A stretch of DNA of 64,000 nucleotides. It comes from Cyclina sinensis. Its lineage: Eukaryota > Mollusca > Bivalvia > Venerida > Veneridae. The DNA lies in NCBI GenBank assembly GCA_012932295.1, contig JAAONU010000004.1:28994304-29058303 (forward strand). Direction: 5' to 3'. The translations under genes were made by a program, and so were the position numbers. The stretch's first letter is position 1, and every line of letters begins with the position of its first letter. Below the pieces are notes generated by a model. It had not been told where the DNA came from. It did not search any database and saw only the letters and a list, made by a program, of their open reading frames with translations. Below, piece after piece: positions 38,411 to 49,639 of the stretch.

Positions 38411-40166
38411 GACTGACGCCATTCGCCCGTCAGAACAGCAGCATTAACCTTATAAATAGTTTTTGAATTCAGCTTCGTTAAAAACTTAGTTAATAAACCA
38501 CCCATGTTGTAAAAAGCATACTATAGTCTATAAAGAAGAATTATCTTCAAAAACATAATCGTCGTAGACACAGTACAAAATTAATGCCCTATAAATATGA
38601 AGTGCTCGGACATTGGCGAATATTGAATGTAATCGAATGTCCAATTTCTAAAACATTAACAAAAACTCTTGCCAATGGGTTTAATGCTAAAAGTGGCAAT
38701 ATCATTTTCAGCTAAAAAAATAAATACTTAGTCATATTTATTATTATCTAATTCCATTAAGTGTTATTGTTCATGGTAAAAACCTTTTGATATTTAATTC
38801 ACGGTGTATAATGTTATCATTATTGCATTATTTTCAGACTCAATTAAACTAACAATTACGAATTTTGACCTAATATTTCATTAACCAATAGCATACTTTA
38901 TTCTACAGTTAACAAATCTAGGTCAAAATCGATTAAAATAAAGCTACGCCAAAAACTTCCTATTTTTAAAGTTAAAGATCATATTGTACTTATTACCAAA
39001 TGTATAAATAACTAGCAAACTGTTTGGGGGGAGGCGGGAGCGGGGGCGGGCTTTCACCTGTTGTGTATGTAATTATGAAAAACCTTGCGAATGTGTGACC
39101 TAAACCGGATTCTTTCTAGCATAGCAACAATACGATGAGCTGAAGTGTAAGGAACATCTAAACAGCTCCTCATTCAGCCGATATAAATAAGTTTTCGTTA
39201 TAAAAATAGTTGATTGCTGAACTCCATTTGATATTAATGTCATGTCTCTTGATACCACTGATAAAAATAATACAGTCCTGTTTTAAATAGAATCTACCAA
39301 TATTCTTGTATTCCTCGTCTTCACCAAGCAACAGTTCTCTAACCAAAAGATTCCAGTTAGGAATAATTCTTGTACGATTGTCTCCCTTTTATCCTCTCAG
39401 AAGTAAAGTATAATTCCAAATATTGCTGTAGACGACGAAGAATCTTGTTCATCATAACATTTGTAATACAATACTGACGTTGTCACTGAAGATATGTTTT
39501 AATATGAAAATATTGTGTTGTCCCTTACAGCATTCTGTTACGGTTTTTAAGCATGTGAGAATGTGTGACACGTTTTCAGGGAATGTTACTTCTCATTATA
39601 ATTAAAATCTAAAAGACTAATGCTTTCTCCTCTTTACAAAGACACCTTTTACATAACATGGCCGTAAAACTTGAAGTTTCGTTTTCGAAACAGCAAAAGA
39701 AAACCCAAGCTTAAGAGTAATTGGAAAAAAATACCAACGTAAACATGTGTTGCTTAAATAATTGCCTTGAACTACTTAATGTAGACGTACATTCCTAATG
39801 ATTCTTCAAAAGAATTTGCACTCAGGAAGAAACAGGAAGTTTTTCAGAGAAGCAGTTTTTTTTATGTCAAACCGGTTTTACATTGCCGACTGACTATTTC
39901 AATAAATCCAAATTGCTATTAGAACATTATACTGATGAGACATGCTCAAGACAACATTGAGCGACAATGGAATAAAAAACTAAATTTTATAACTATGAAA
40001 AAATAAGTACATACTGTTTCCATCTTTAGGATCATTGGAATGAAATGAACACAAGGATTCTTTATGTTGTTTGCAAAATCAATGTTACCTATTAAGAAAT
40101 AAGACATATAAAAGTGTACTCACTGAAAATATTTTCAGGCAACTAGCCTAAACTGCACGGTGAAAA
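38411..40166. other. AT-rich non-coding DNA with one G-rich run
   Basis: 39026-39050 (GGGGGGAGGCGGGAGCGGGG then GCGGG) has four or more G tracts and could form a quadruplex. Nothing else is visible. Confidence 0.5.
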
Positions 40167-40345
40167 CTACCTGATATCTTAATTGTTTGCACGGCACTGA
40201 CCACTAGCCACGACCACAAGATATTGACTTCTTGGTCAGAGCCTTCTGCTGAGTAATAACTTCACAGAAAACTAGCAAGCTACTTGATGTTTTCATTTCA
40301 ACTCTTTGAAAGAATATCTTGAGCCCTTGAAATAAAATATTATTG
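40167..40345 (+). repeat. Diverged repeat, partner at 62669
   Basis: This aligns in order with 62669-62845. Shared words include CTACCTGATAT, the AGCCACG..CACAAGA block, GACTTCTTGGTCAG (GACTACTTGGCCAG in the partner), CTTCTGCTG / GTCTGCTG and AATATCTTGA / CATATCTTGA. I estimate identity by eye at roughly two thirds. Identity unknown. Confidence 0.5.
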
Positions 40346-40394
40346 GAGGTGCGCAAAGAGTAAAAAACAATATGAAAAACAAATAGCCTGGACT

Positions 40395-40655
40395 CATAGC
40401 GGAAAAAATCGTTTCCTATTCCTAAGACAGCGCTCCAAAAGGAACAAGGATAAAGTCAAGTCGCCGGTTAACGCTAGCAAAAGACGAAATTACGCCGAGA
40501 CAACACGACAATCGGCCAGTTTTTGCTTCGGCGCTAGCAAATGAAATATATCTGAAACAAAAACATACCGAAAGGCGACATTTCACGACAGGAACGTGAT
40601 GAAGGAAAAGGAAAAAGACGCCGGTGCGAAAAGTCGACGCTTGGCGTATTCAGTT
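40395..40655. repeat. GC-richer island, probable repeat
   Basis: This block contains GCTAGC twice, CGCCGAGACAACACGACAAT and many short GACGAAA/GGCGACA words. It is visibly richer in CpG than its surroundings. The word set resembles a dispersed clam repeat, but no ends are defined. A CpG-rich regulatory patch is the alternative. Confidence 0.35.
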
Positions 40656-40773
40656 ATTCAGACATGTGGATTTGTATTTACAGTACGTGTCTGTTTTTAA
40701 ATACCCATTAAAGTACAATACAATCCTTGGCCATATTTATGTAAACCACATAAGAAGATAATGATTTATATAT

Positions 40774-40962
40774 CCTTACGAACAGGAAAGTCCGTAACAG
40801 AAAGATGCAATGCATCTTAGAATACACAACCCAGAGTGGAATTAGAACTCCGATATCCCACGTAACTGGCCAACACTCTAACCACTGAGCCAAAGAATCG
40901 ATTTCCTGACGCGATTGTAAGTGGTTGTATGTATACAATTATAGAAGGTGTGCACTAGACCG
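40774..40962 (-). mobile_element. tRNA-derived SINE, copy A
   Basis: Read on the minus strand, GGCTCAGTGGTTAGAGTGTT gives an A-box region. A degenerate B box (GAGTTCTAATTCCACTCTGG) follows. The plus-strand right flank is TCCGTAAC at the 3' end of the element. It shares its whole length with the copy at 41120-41310, including CTTACGAACA at one edge and ACTAGACCG at the other. The B box has lost consensus bases, so this copy is probably inactive. Confidence 0.75.
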
Positions 40963-41119
40963 TAACACATCGACTCTTCAGAAAATCATCATTTATGATA
41001 ACGAATGGTGTTGTGTATTTGTAGATCTGATGATCAGACAGGAAATCTTGAAATAATCCTTTTTTCTAATTTAATTTTTACAACTAAGTCCAGGAGAGCT
41101 GATCCCGGACGAGCCCCCA

Positions 41120-41310
41120 TCTTACGAACATAAAAGTCCGTAACAGAATGATGCAATGCATCTTAGAATACAGAACCCAGAGTGGGATTCGAACACATTT
41201 CTTAGTGCAACGAAGGCCAACAATCTAACCACTTAGCGAAAGAATCGATTACCTTACGCAGTTGTCCGAAGTTGCTAATATACAATTATAGGAACGTATG
41301 AACTAGACCG
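41120..41310 (-). mobile_element. tRNA-derived SINE, copy B
   Basis: Second copy of the element at 40774, same orientation, about 160 bp away. On the minus strand the B box reads GTTCGAATCCCACTCTGGG, close to consensus. The A box is CGCTAAGTGGTTAGATTGTT, with one changed base. GATGCAATGCATCTTAGAAT is identical in both copies. A tandem pair could come from nested insertion near one site or from local duplication. Confidence 0.8.
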
Positions 41311-42518
41311 AAAAAACTACGAAAAAACTTAACTGACGCTTTTAATTGTGTATCAGCTCCTTGCGATCCAGACCTCTTATTATTATCTGTCTAATTCTGC
41401 TTGCGTTTTAGACACTCGAACAAAAACATGTTTGTTTGTTACAAAAAAATGTCTACACGATCTAATCTTAATTTGCAATCTGAGTGAGTCATGCACAAAT
41501 ATCAAAGTCATAAGCATTAGAAGAATGATATAAACAAATCTTCTTGACGTAATTGTTGACGTTAATGAAAATCATAAAGTTTTAGTCGAGCCGATGTTTC
41601 TGCAATCACCATTTTATAAATGCCTGTTCGTGAGAGACAGAAATATTCCGTAAGCGTCGTTGTAACAGTTTAATCAGTAAATTCATGTTTTCAGAGAAGC
41701 ATATGTTAGGACTGATTACTGTTTTTGTCTGTATCAGTTCTGAGATTGTGTGGTTCAATGCTCAGGCGATTTTCAAGGATAAATGCTGTAATCAGATTAT
41801 AAAGTCAGGATAACACACCACTCATGTTCCGGAGTCTAGTTAGAAGCAAACTGTGTGGTTAAGTATTTTATTATGAGTACTTTGATATTGCGTAATATAA
41901 TGTAAGAAAAGCAAAAACAAATTGAATAAAGTAAAATAAAACAAATGGTACGGCGTTGAACTTTGACGTCTTCAGGAATCATGAATACTCATGCTTATTG
42001 TTTTAGTGTTGCAAATATTTGAGAAATTTATGTTCATACATTAAGATATACAATTATGTCATATTTACAGGTAACTGGTTCATCATTAAACATTTTAGCG
42101 TATACCGCCTTTGAGTGAAATTCTTAAAGGATGAGTTTTGTGAAAATATTGTAAGCGAGACGGAACATATGTCTTTCTTCCTGTTGTCAAAATACAAGAA
42201 AACTGATTTTTAAGTACTTGCGCGATAAAATAAATTTGCGTCAGTTTTTGTTACAATTTCTTGCAAATATGTCTTGTTCAAAACTAATTATTCATGCAGC
42301 AACCATAAGATCTGCTACTGTCGCCATAACGAATTTACATATTTTTTTCCTATTTCTTGACTGCTTTTTGCGCAGGATTACAGTACCTCTATTGTTACAC
42401 CGTGATATATTTATCTGGATAAGCTGCAGCCTCTGGACTTCCAGAGAAAGCCATACCTAGAGTAAAATATTGATGATTCTATTGGTCGTAGTTGTAGAAG
42501 AAAAACTAAAGAAATACG
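41311..42518. other. AT-rich non-coding DNA
   Basis: No feature can be supported. Confidence 0.5.
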
Positions 42519-43671
42519 ACTAAGGATCTGTTTAGTCGCCTGATATTAGGTAAAACGTGAGTCAGTGCACCTTTTTGTCGCCTGATATTATGTAAAACGT
42601 GAGTCAGTGCACCTTTTTGTCGCCTGATATTGTGTAAAACGTGAGTCGATGCACCTTTTTGTCACCTGATATTGTGTAAAGCGTGTGTCAGTGCACCTTT
42701 TTGTCGCTTGATATTATGTAAAACGTGAGTAAGTGCACCTTTTTGTCGCCTGATATTATGTAAAACGTGAGTCAGTGCATCTTTTTGTCGCCTGATATTG
42801 TGTAAAACGTGAGTCAATGCACCTTTTGTCGCCTGATATTGTGTAAAGCATGTGTCAGTGCACCTTTTTGTAGCCTGATGTTATGTAAAAAGTGAGTCAG
42901 TGCACCTTTTTGTCGCCTGATATTATGTAAAAAGTGAGTCAGTGCACCTCTTTGTCGCCTGATATTGTGTAAAGCATGTGTCAGTGCACCTTTTTGTCGC
43001 CTGATAATGTGTAAAACGTGAGTCAATGCACCTTTTGTCGCCTGATATTGTGTAAAGCATGTGTCAGTGCACCTTTTTGTTGCCTGATATTATGTAAAAC
43101 GTGAGTCAATGCACCTTTTGTCGCCTGATATTGTGTAAAGCATGTGTCAGTGCACCTTTTTGTCGCCTGATATTATGTAAAAAGTGAGTCAGTGCACCTT
43201 TTTGTAGCCCGATATTATGTAAAAAGTGAGTCAGTGCACCTTTTTGTAGCCTCATATTTTGTAAAACGTAAGTCAGTGCACCTCTTTGTCGCCTGATATT
43301 TTGTAAAACGTGAGTCAGTGCACCTTTTTGTTGCCTGATATTTTGTAAAACGTGAGTCAGTGCACCTTTTTTGTCGCCTGATATTGTGTAAAACGTGAGT
43401 CAATGCACCTTTTTTTGTTGCTTGATATTGTGTAAAGCATGTGTCAGTGCACCTTTTGGTCGCCTGATATTATTTCAAACGTGAGTCAGTGCACCTTTTT
43501 TGTCGTCTGATATTGTGTAAAACGTGAGTCAATGAACCTTTTTTTGTCACTTGATATTGTGTAAAACGTGAGTCAATGCACCTTTTGGTCGCCTGATATT
43601 ATTTCAAACGTGAGTCAGTGCACCTTTTTGTCGCTTAATATTATGTAAAACATGAATCAGTGCACCTTTGT
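42519..43671 (+). repeat. 42-bp minisatellite, about 27 copies
   Basis: The unit can be written GTCGCCTGATATTGTGTAAA then ACGTGAGTCAGTGCACCTTTTT. The phrase GTCAGTGCACC or a variant recurs every 41-43 bp, for example at 42551, 42602, 42896, 42938 and 43657. Two sub-types alternate in part: one with AAACGTGAGTCAATG and one with AAAGCATGTGTCAGTG. This gives local ~83-bp dimers at 42800-42880, 43010-43080 and 43095-43165. Because 42 is a multiple of three, a 14-residue periodic frame appears on the minus strand, but it is broken by 1-bp T-run changes and is not a credible protein. Confidence 0.97.
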
Positions 43672-46019
43672 ATGTTAATTGTCAAATCAGCAACACTAAA
43701 TTTTATTATAAACTGTTATTACTTGTCTCAAACAGCTAGCTTTTGAGACATGTAATTAATTTACAATTTACAACACGGGGTATGTTTGAACATATCTATT
43801 AGTGTGGTCCACAATTTATGTTTTAACCTTTATGACTCCTCAGCTCAACAGTTGCATTAATATGTTTAAGATCGGAGAATTTATTTTTTTTAAAAATCGT
43901 ATACAGTCAAAGGCAGCAAAATTTATGTACATTATATCTTATCCTCTTTGTATGTATTTGAATTGCTGGTTGAAAAAAATCGGTCTGAACAATACAACTT
44001 GAATGAATCCCTCCGTATAAATTTTATTCTCTTTTTCACTTTCATTTATCTTAGGTAGACAGTTGACATATTTTCATAACAATAAAAACTGAAAATTATT
44101 TGAAACTTTAAATCTTTAAAGCCATGCGGAAAATTTCTCCACTTACACTTCACTTGTAAGCACTAATTTACCATTTAAGATAAAAAAAAGTGCTTTGTAG
44201 ATAAAAGGAAAACCGTTCATCAACAGACAATTACAAGAGCTTTTATCTGATGTTGTCACAGAAAATGATGCAAACATAATGATCAAACAGTTTATCTATG
44301 TAATCAGTACAATAATGTGCCAAAATACTTCAGTAAGATTAATTGGCTCGAAGTTCTATATCTGTTAAGTATTTGTTTTGCTTCCCTTTCTAGAAATTTG
44401 ACTGAATGAATCAGGATGGAAAATGTTAGAGATCTGATATCAGCAACTGCGGCAAATACTTAATGTATTTTACAAATCTCTACGTATAGCATACAAACAG
44501 AACAGAAACGATTCTTAGACTGTTTTAAACGGATTATCTTTCTATAAGATAACAATACAATTTTAGTCTATGAATAGACACCAAGCATTCTGAATTTAAA
44601 ACGAGTTTCTGATTTTATAACATATATGTCCTTTATGAGAACAAGAAATACTTTCATATCTATGACAAACATGATTTTCAATTGCAGGTATTATATGAAC
44701 ACTTTTGGAGTGTTTTACAGGAAATAAAATTTTGACCGTCACATAAATTATGTTGTAATCGTATATAATTGTAGACTAGACCAAGTAATTTCTCGATACA
44801 ACAGGTTTTGTGTATTTGATTTATGCCAGATTGGCTGAAGCGGTAAAGATAACAACTAAATGCGTAAAAAAATAATTTCTTTTGCAGTACAGACTGTTTC
44901 GCGAGAAGATCATTAATTTTGCTTTTTATTCTCAATCTACAATTTAGTATATCTCTAATTGATATGGTCAAGAACGAAATATTTTAGGCAGATCCGGACA
45001 AAAAAAAGAATGCCTAAATACATGATTTGTAATCATCAAGATATTTTGGATCTGAACATTGTAGTTCCTTGAAGTGTAATTTTTGTAAATATGATAGAAA
45101 ATGAAAGGAGCTTGAATGAAAGGAACATACAAGTGTCAGCCTATTCTAATGCCATTCAAAGTTTACTTTACTTATCTCATTATATGTAGTCGTTCAGTAC
45201 CGATCTGGTTTATTGTATATTTCGTTCGTCTGTATTTCTGCGTTGTCTGTCTTATTCAAATGCTTCAAATGTTTCATCACAAACGTTCTTTTAATATTTT
45301 TTCTGGTGTGCGGAAGTATGTACGATTACGCATGGGTGAGTGGTTTCAGATTTCAACCATTTGCTTCTTTTTTACATACAATTTAAAAAACTTTATCCAC
45401 CTTACAAAAGTATGAATGTTTGATCAAAATTTCGAACATTATTACACAAGCTGTTTTAAGCATTTGTCTTCAGTATATTTTACAAGGTTTGTACTGCATA
45501 GACGTTTTAGATTCATGATACCTTTATGGATATATTTGATGAAAATTAATCAGATATTATGGTAAATGCACAAATAATGACATAAGATATAACTGCCTCA
45601 GAAAGTAATATACATGTATTCAATGGACCAAGCAAAAAAATACTACTTTGTTTGACATACGTCAAAAACGATAGCTTTCTGTTGTTTAGTAACAAAATAA
45701 CAAGTACGTGCCTTTCATATCTCAGCAATACTTCAAGACTTCTTTTTTTTTCTGTTTATTTTATTAATATTATCATTATTATTATTATTTCATAGGCAGT
45801 CAGTTTTCATATTCTTTAAATAAAAAAATACATTCATCAGAAACATTCGTCTGACAAAGTCGCATGCATTAGTAACGGCAAGAATATCAAAGAGTTTTAT
45901 TTTCCAACAGTGGTTTTTGGCCATTTATTTGACTCTAATCTGTATTATCACTAAAACATAACCGCAATATTTTCAAAACAAACGAATATTACTATATGAT
46001 TGAAATACAAAATTAAACT
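43672..46019. other. AT-rich non-coding DNA
   Basis: No firm feature. Two ~97-99-codon frames (44678-44971 minus and 45116-45415 plus) have AT-driven composition and no recognisable domain, so they are not called. Confidence 0.45.
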
Positions 46020-46260
46020 TTTGTGTCAGATTTTTAATCCCCTGACCGTAAAGGTCATATATAAAAAGTCCACATTTCGTGTCCGTTCTATAACTTTTAA
46101 ACTGCTACAAATGTGAGGTCAAAATATAGCTGCCCATTTACCGCAGAAATCATTATCCTATGTCATATTTCTCTCTTCACACTTGTTATCAATTCCAATG
46201 TTATACTGCGGCAGGGGATATAGCTGTCCTTCAGACTGCCTTGTTTATTTATAGACCTCG
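46020..46260 (+). repeat. Fragment of the clam 'GGGGATATAG' repeat family
   Basis: CACATTTCGTGTCCGTTCTA, then GCGGCAGGGGATATAGCTGT and CCTTCAGACTGCCTT share wording with 47225-47340 and 47870-47905. It is a degraded fragment lying just outside the Helitron candidate. Confidence 0.5.
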
Positions 46261-46539
46261 TGCTTCATTAGGTTACTATACCTGTTGTTTTATTTTCTTT
46301 CAACGGGGTTCTTGACAAAGGGCAAATGAGGGATACCACCTTAGTTCGTCGATTTGGCCGTTGATAGCAATGCTATGCTTTGAACGTTTTTGCTTTGTTG
46401 CAATATAGGCATCATCGAACTATGTGGAGTTATGTACTCACGAAGAAAAGTTATAGTTCTACATAATAACAACGCTTGATTGCAGATTGTCTAGACAGGA
46501 AAAGTGCTACTTCTTGACAAATAGATCTTTATTTATAAT

Positions 46540-48308
46540 CTATATTATTAAAAGAATAGTTTCGCCGTTTTGTCGGAGAAACAGCGCGATCTTAAGCTAT
46601 TCTGATCTGTATCGTCAAAATACTCATATATGAGAATCTAAAAGTGAAATTTTTAAAACAAATACTGATATGTACGAAAATAGAGAAAATAGCCAAAAAG
46701 GTACTGGGAAACACCTAAGACTAAAAACAAAAATGCTACAAATAGATTTTGTTAAATTAACTATATATAGATTTTGGTAAATTTAATCGAACGATTACAG
46801 GCTTGCACTCTGTGATGTAACGAAGCTGAAATTGATAGTTTTGAAATTTTTTAATGAATTCAAATCAGCCCCTGCAACGCTTTCCGCCCGTCATGTATGA
46901 AAACCAGTAAACCAGTATAATCGGCTGATTCAGTGGGAGAACATAGGGAACGGGTCTTTGATGATGGGTCCATCCAAAATTATTTGATGGATGGACGTTT
47001 TGCCGCCTCTCCTTGCGTCACTCTAATTAAACTCCTGGGAAATGTGCTAAGAAGCAGTTGTTTTTGTAGCAGGCCGTGTATCCTTCAGGGCTATTGGGGG
47101 AGTCAAATTACAGAACATATTCTCAATTGTGTATTGCACTCAAACTAATTTCAAGAAGGTACTTAACATGCTAATGGATTGAAGGAATGCATCACAACTG
47201 CACATGCATAACTTGATCTTTATTATCCCCGCCGCATAGCGGTAGGGGATATAGGAGTGCTCTTTGTAGGTCCGTCTGTACGTGTGTGTGTGTGCATCTG
47301 GATTTCGTGTCAGCTCCTTAACTTCTAAATCCCTGGAAGGAATTTCATGAAACGTTGGTAAAATGTTCAATCCATCAAGACGATGTGCAAAACCTATGTT
47401 CCAGCCTGGCCGGCTCAAGGTCAAGGTCACAAGTGGAGGTCAAAGGTTTGAGCGACATTAAGCAGCAAGCCAAACAAGTGATGGTACCTATGTCAAATCA
47501 CTGTTAAATTAAAATAGGTGTTACTTCCCCTGATATTTTGATAATGAACCTAATAATGATTTAGGACGATACAATCTTATGTTTGGAGGGGAGAAGGGAG
47601 GGTGAAAAAATCTATGTTTCAACCGTGCTGGCTCAAGGTCACGGTCACCAGTGGTGTTTAAAGGTTTTAGGTCATGTATTTCGTGTCTGCTCCATAACTG
47701 TTAAACACATGGAAGCAATTTCATGCACTCTCCCATACACAGACATTTTCCTGTCATGGATTGTACTATCTCTTTAATTAATGGTGAGACCAGCGTGGAA
47801 CATATTTCATACATACATAAACAATTTGTTCAATTCACATTTCCTTTTCAAAATCAATATGCTAATGCACCGAGGCATATTGCTGTCCATCAGACTGCCT
47901 TGTGAAATATGTCTTTAAAGAGGGTGGCAAACAATTTTTGAAAAGTCACCAAGGTGGCACAACGATTACTCTGTGAATCACGAAATATTAAATACATTAT
48001 CTACATGATTTACACATCCGTGGTACTTTACTACAGTTATAAATATGGTCAAGCCTGTTGTTGAAGAATAATTAAACTGGAGTTTTAGGAATCATTTCCG
48101 TATAAAAGCATTTTGAACATGTTACGGCGGTTCACTATTCCAATTTACACGCATTTTTTAACATTCCGGTATCGAAAACATTATAAAAGCTAGTAGATTT
48201 GTCAGTTTCCAGATAAATAAGATCATGTTCTTCTCTCGCTACAGGCATGACTTTCTAATGCAAATAGGTAGATTCTCTAAGCCCGCGCTTGCGACGGTCT
48301 TCATCTAG
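46540..48308 (+). mobile_element. Non-autonomous Helitron candidate (1,769 bp)
   Basis: Helitrons transpose by rolling-circle replication. They begin with TC, end with CTRR preceded by a short hairpin, and insert between A and T without target duplication. Here the left end is A|TCTATATTATTAAAAG (46540) and the right end is CTAG|T (48305-48308). A hairpin CCGCGC-TT-GCG(A)CGG at 48283-48297 lies 7 bp before CTAG. Flanking bases are A and T as expected. No Rep or helicase coding is present. The interior includes hairpin-bearing clam repeats (see 47225). It could instead be two unrelated ends that meet the rule by chance, but the hairpin and spacing argue against that. Confidence 0.6.
47225..47905 (+). 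repeat. Clam 'CCCCGCCGC...GCGGTAGGGG' repeats inside the Helitron candidate
   Basis: A hairpin CCGC-ATA-GCGG at 47230-47240 is followed by GGGGATATAG, a (GT)n patch (47281-47293), ATTTCGTGTCAGCTCCTTAA and GGCTCAAGGTCAAGGTCACA. A second, diverged copy begins near 47580 with GGCTCAAGGTCACGGTCACC and ATTTCGTGTCTGCTCCATAA. A third edge, CATATTGCTGTCCATCAGAC, lies at 47877. These are nested or internally duplicated pieces of a family common in bivalves (recalled). Confidence 0.55.
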
Positions 48309-48697
48309 TAATTATAATATTTCAGGTGTAACTTATCTTTTCTTTAGCAACTGCCATTTAAGTTTAATCTGAAGATTTATTCTGAAGATAATCACTACTA
48401 TAAATATTAAAGACATGCAGTTTTTTGTCACTATCTTGATAAATTAATTGCTAGCAGATAACATGCCGTGAGGAATGGACGTTAATGGCGACGATAGAAA
48501 TCATTGTTCGGCGCGAAACAGGAAATTGTACCAGACATCTTGATATTTCAATTTACTTGACAATTTATTTAAAGAGACTGACTTACAGAATTTTGCTGAT
48601 TTGTTTTTCTTTAAAATTTAAGAGAATTTAATATACTATGGAAAAAACATAATACAATGCATCTATAGACCACGAAAAATAAAAAAAAAAAGTTTTG

Positions 48698-48779
48698 ATT
48701 TAACCAGGATTGGAACCCACGACCTTTCGGTCAGTAAAATATAGAGCGACTATCTAGACCACTGAGCCAAAGCGCCAAC
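48698..48779 (-). mobile_element. tRNA-like SINE head
   Basis: On the minus strand TGGCTCAGTGG forms a perfect A box and GGTTCCAATCC a near-consensus B box within a CAGGATTGGAACC...-type T arm. The 3' side is followed by AAATCAAAAC and an A-rich tract (48680-48691 plus strand T/A run). The spacing between boxes is a little longer than in an ordinary tRNA and the acceptor stem does not close, so a SINE or tRNA pseudogene is more likely than a working tRNA. Confidence 0.55.
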
Positions 48780-48789
48780 ATGTTACATT

Positions 48790-49635
48790 GTGTCAAGGTT
48801 TATGTTATAACTAAAGTATCTACCCCGTGACTAACGGGGTAAATTTTTTACCGATAAAAGAGTGTTAAACTTTATACTTTGATGTTTTTCTGTATCAAAA
48901 AATGAATCAGTAACTTAGTTTAAATATGTTCTTCACAACTGCAGCAAAAATTTCAAGATGTAAGAACATTTTCTTTTTTTTCATCGTCGGCCCATCTGTG
49001 AGTCAGTCGCTTTAAGACTATGATATAAACAAATATAAGCTAAGAACTGAGAAAGAAGTCGATTTACTACTATTTAGCACTAGAAATAGATACTGACAAG
49101 GCTTTTTTGTGAGTTCGGCGCGACACTATATTATGCAAATACATCTCATTTGTTGATCACTTTTCCGGCAAAAGTTTATTCTACTGCAAATATTGTCAAT
49201 TTGCACTGTTCAATCAACAGGACGTCTCACTAAAAATTTAAATGTCTTTAGCTTTTAATTCTATATATAGAAAACAAACTCAATTTGTGAAGATATATCT
49301 TTTCAATAGGCTTGATAGAGTCTTATTCGTGCTGCGGAACACTGAATCTAATTAATTTTAACTAAACGTTGAAAGGGCAAAGATAACATGCATATACAAA
49401 ATGGTGTTCATTTAAATGTTTAGTAATTATATCAAAATTAAATTTGATTTGTCTGTATTCCCCAGTAATCATAGACAGGATAAAATTAAACTACAGTTTC
49501 AAAACAAGACAGCATAATCTTATATTTAACAGACGAATAAATTTGACGATTTCTTTCTTAAATTCTTTTGAACAATGTAGTTTTATCATGATTATGGTCG
49601 ATACAGTCTAAACACACATGTAGTTACTTTTACTG
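48790..49635. other. AT-rich non-coding DNA
   Basis: No feature can be supported. Confidence 0.5.
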
Positions 49636-49639
49636 TTAT

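Noticed and set aside
42814..43403. 14-residue periodic open frames on the minus strand
   Set aside because: They come from the 42-bp minisatellite. One-base changes in the T run break the frame, and no start or splice context exists.
42519..43671. Possible CRISPR-like array
   Set aside because: Units are directly adjacent with no unique spacers, and the genome is eukaryotic.
44826..44845. A-box-like TGGCTGAAGCGG
   Set aside because: No B box lies at tRNA distance on the same strand.
45116..45415. 99-codon plus-strand frame with an ATG
   Set aside because: AT-driven residues, no domain, no splice or polyadenylation signals and no similarity within the window.
46933..47148. 71-codon frame inside the Helitron candidate as a Helitron protein
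   Set aside because: It has no Rep or helicase motifs; the element looks non-autonomous.
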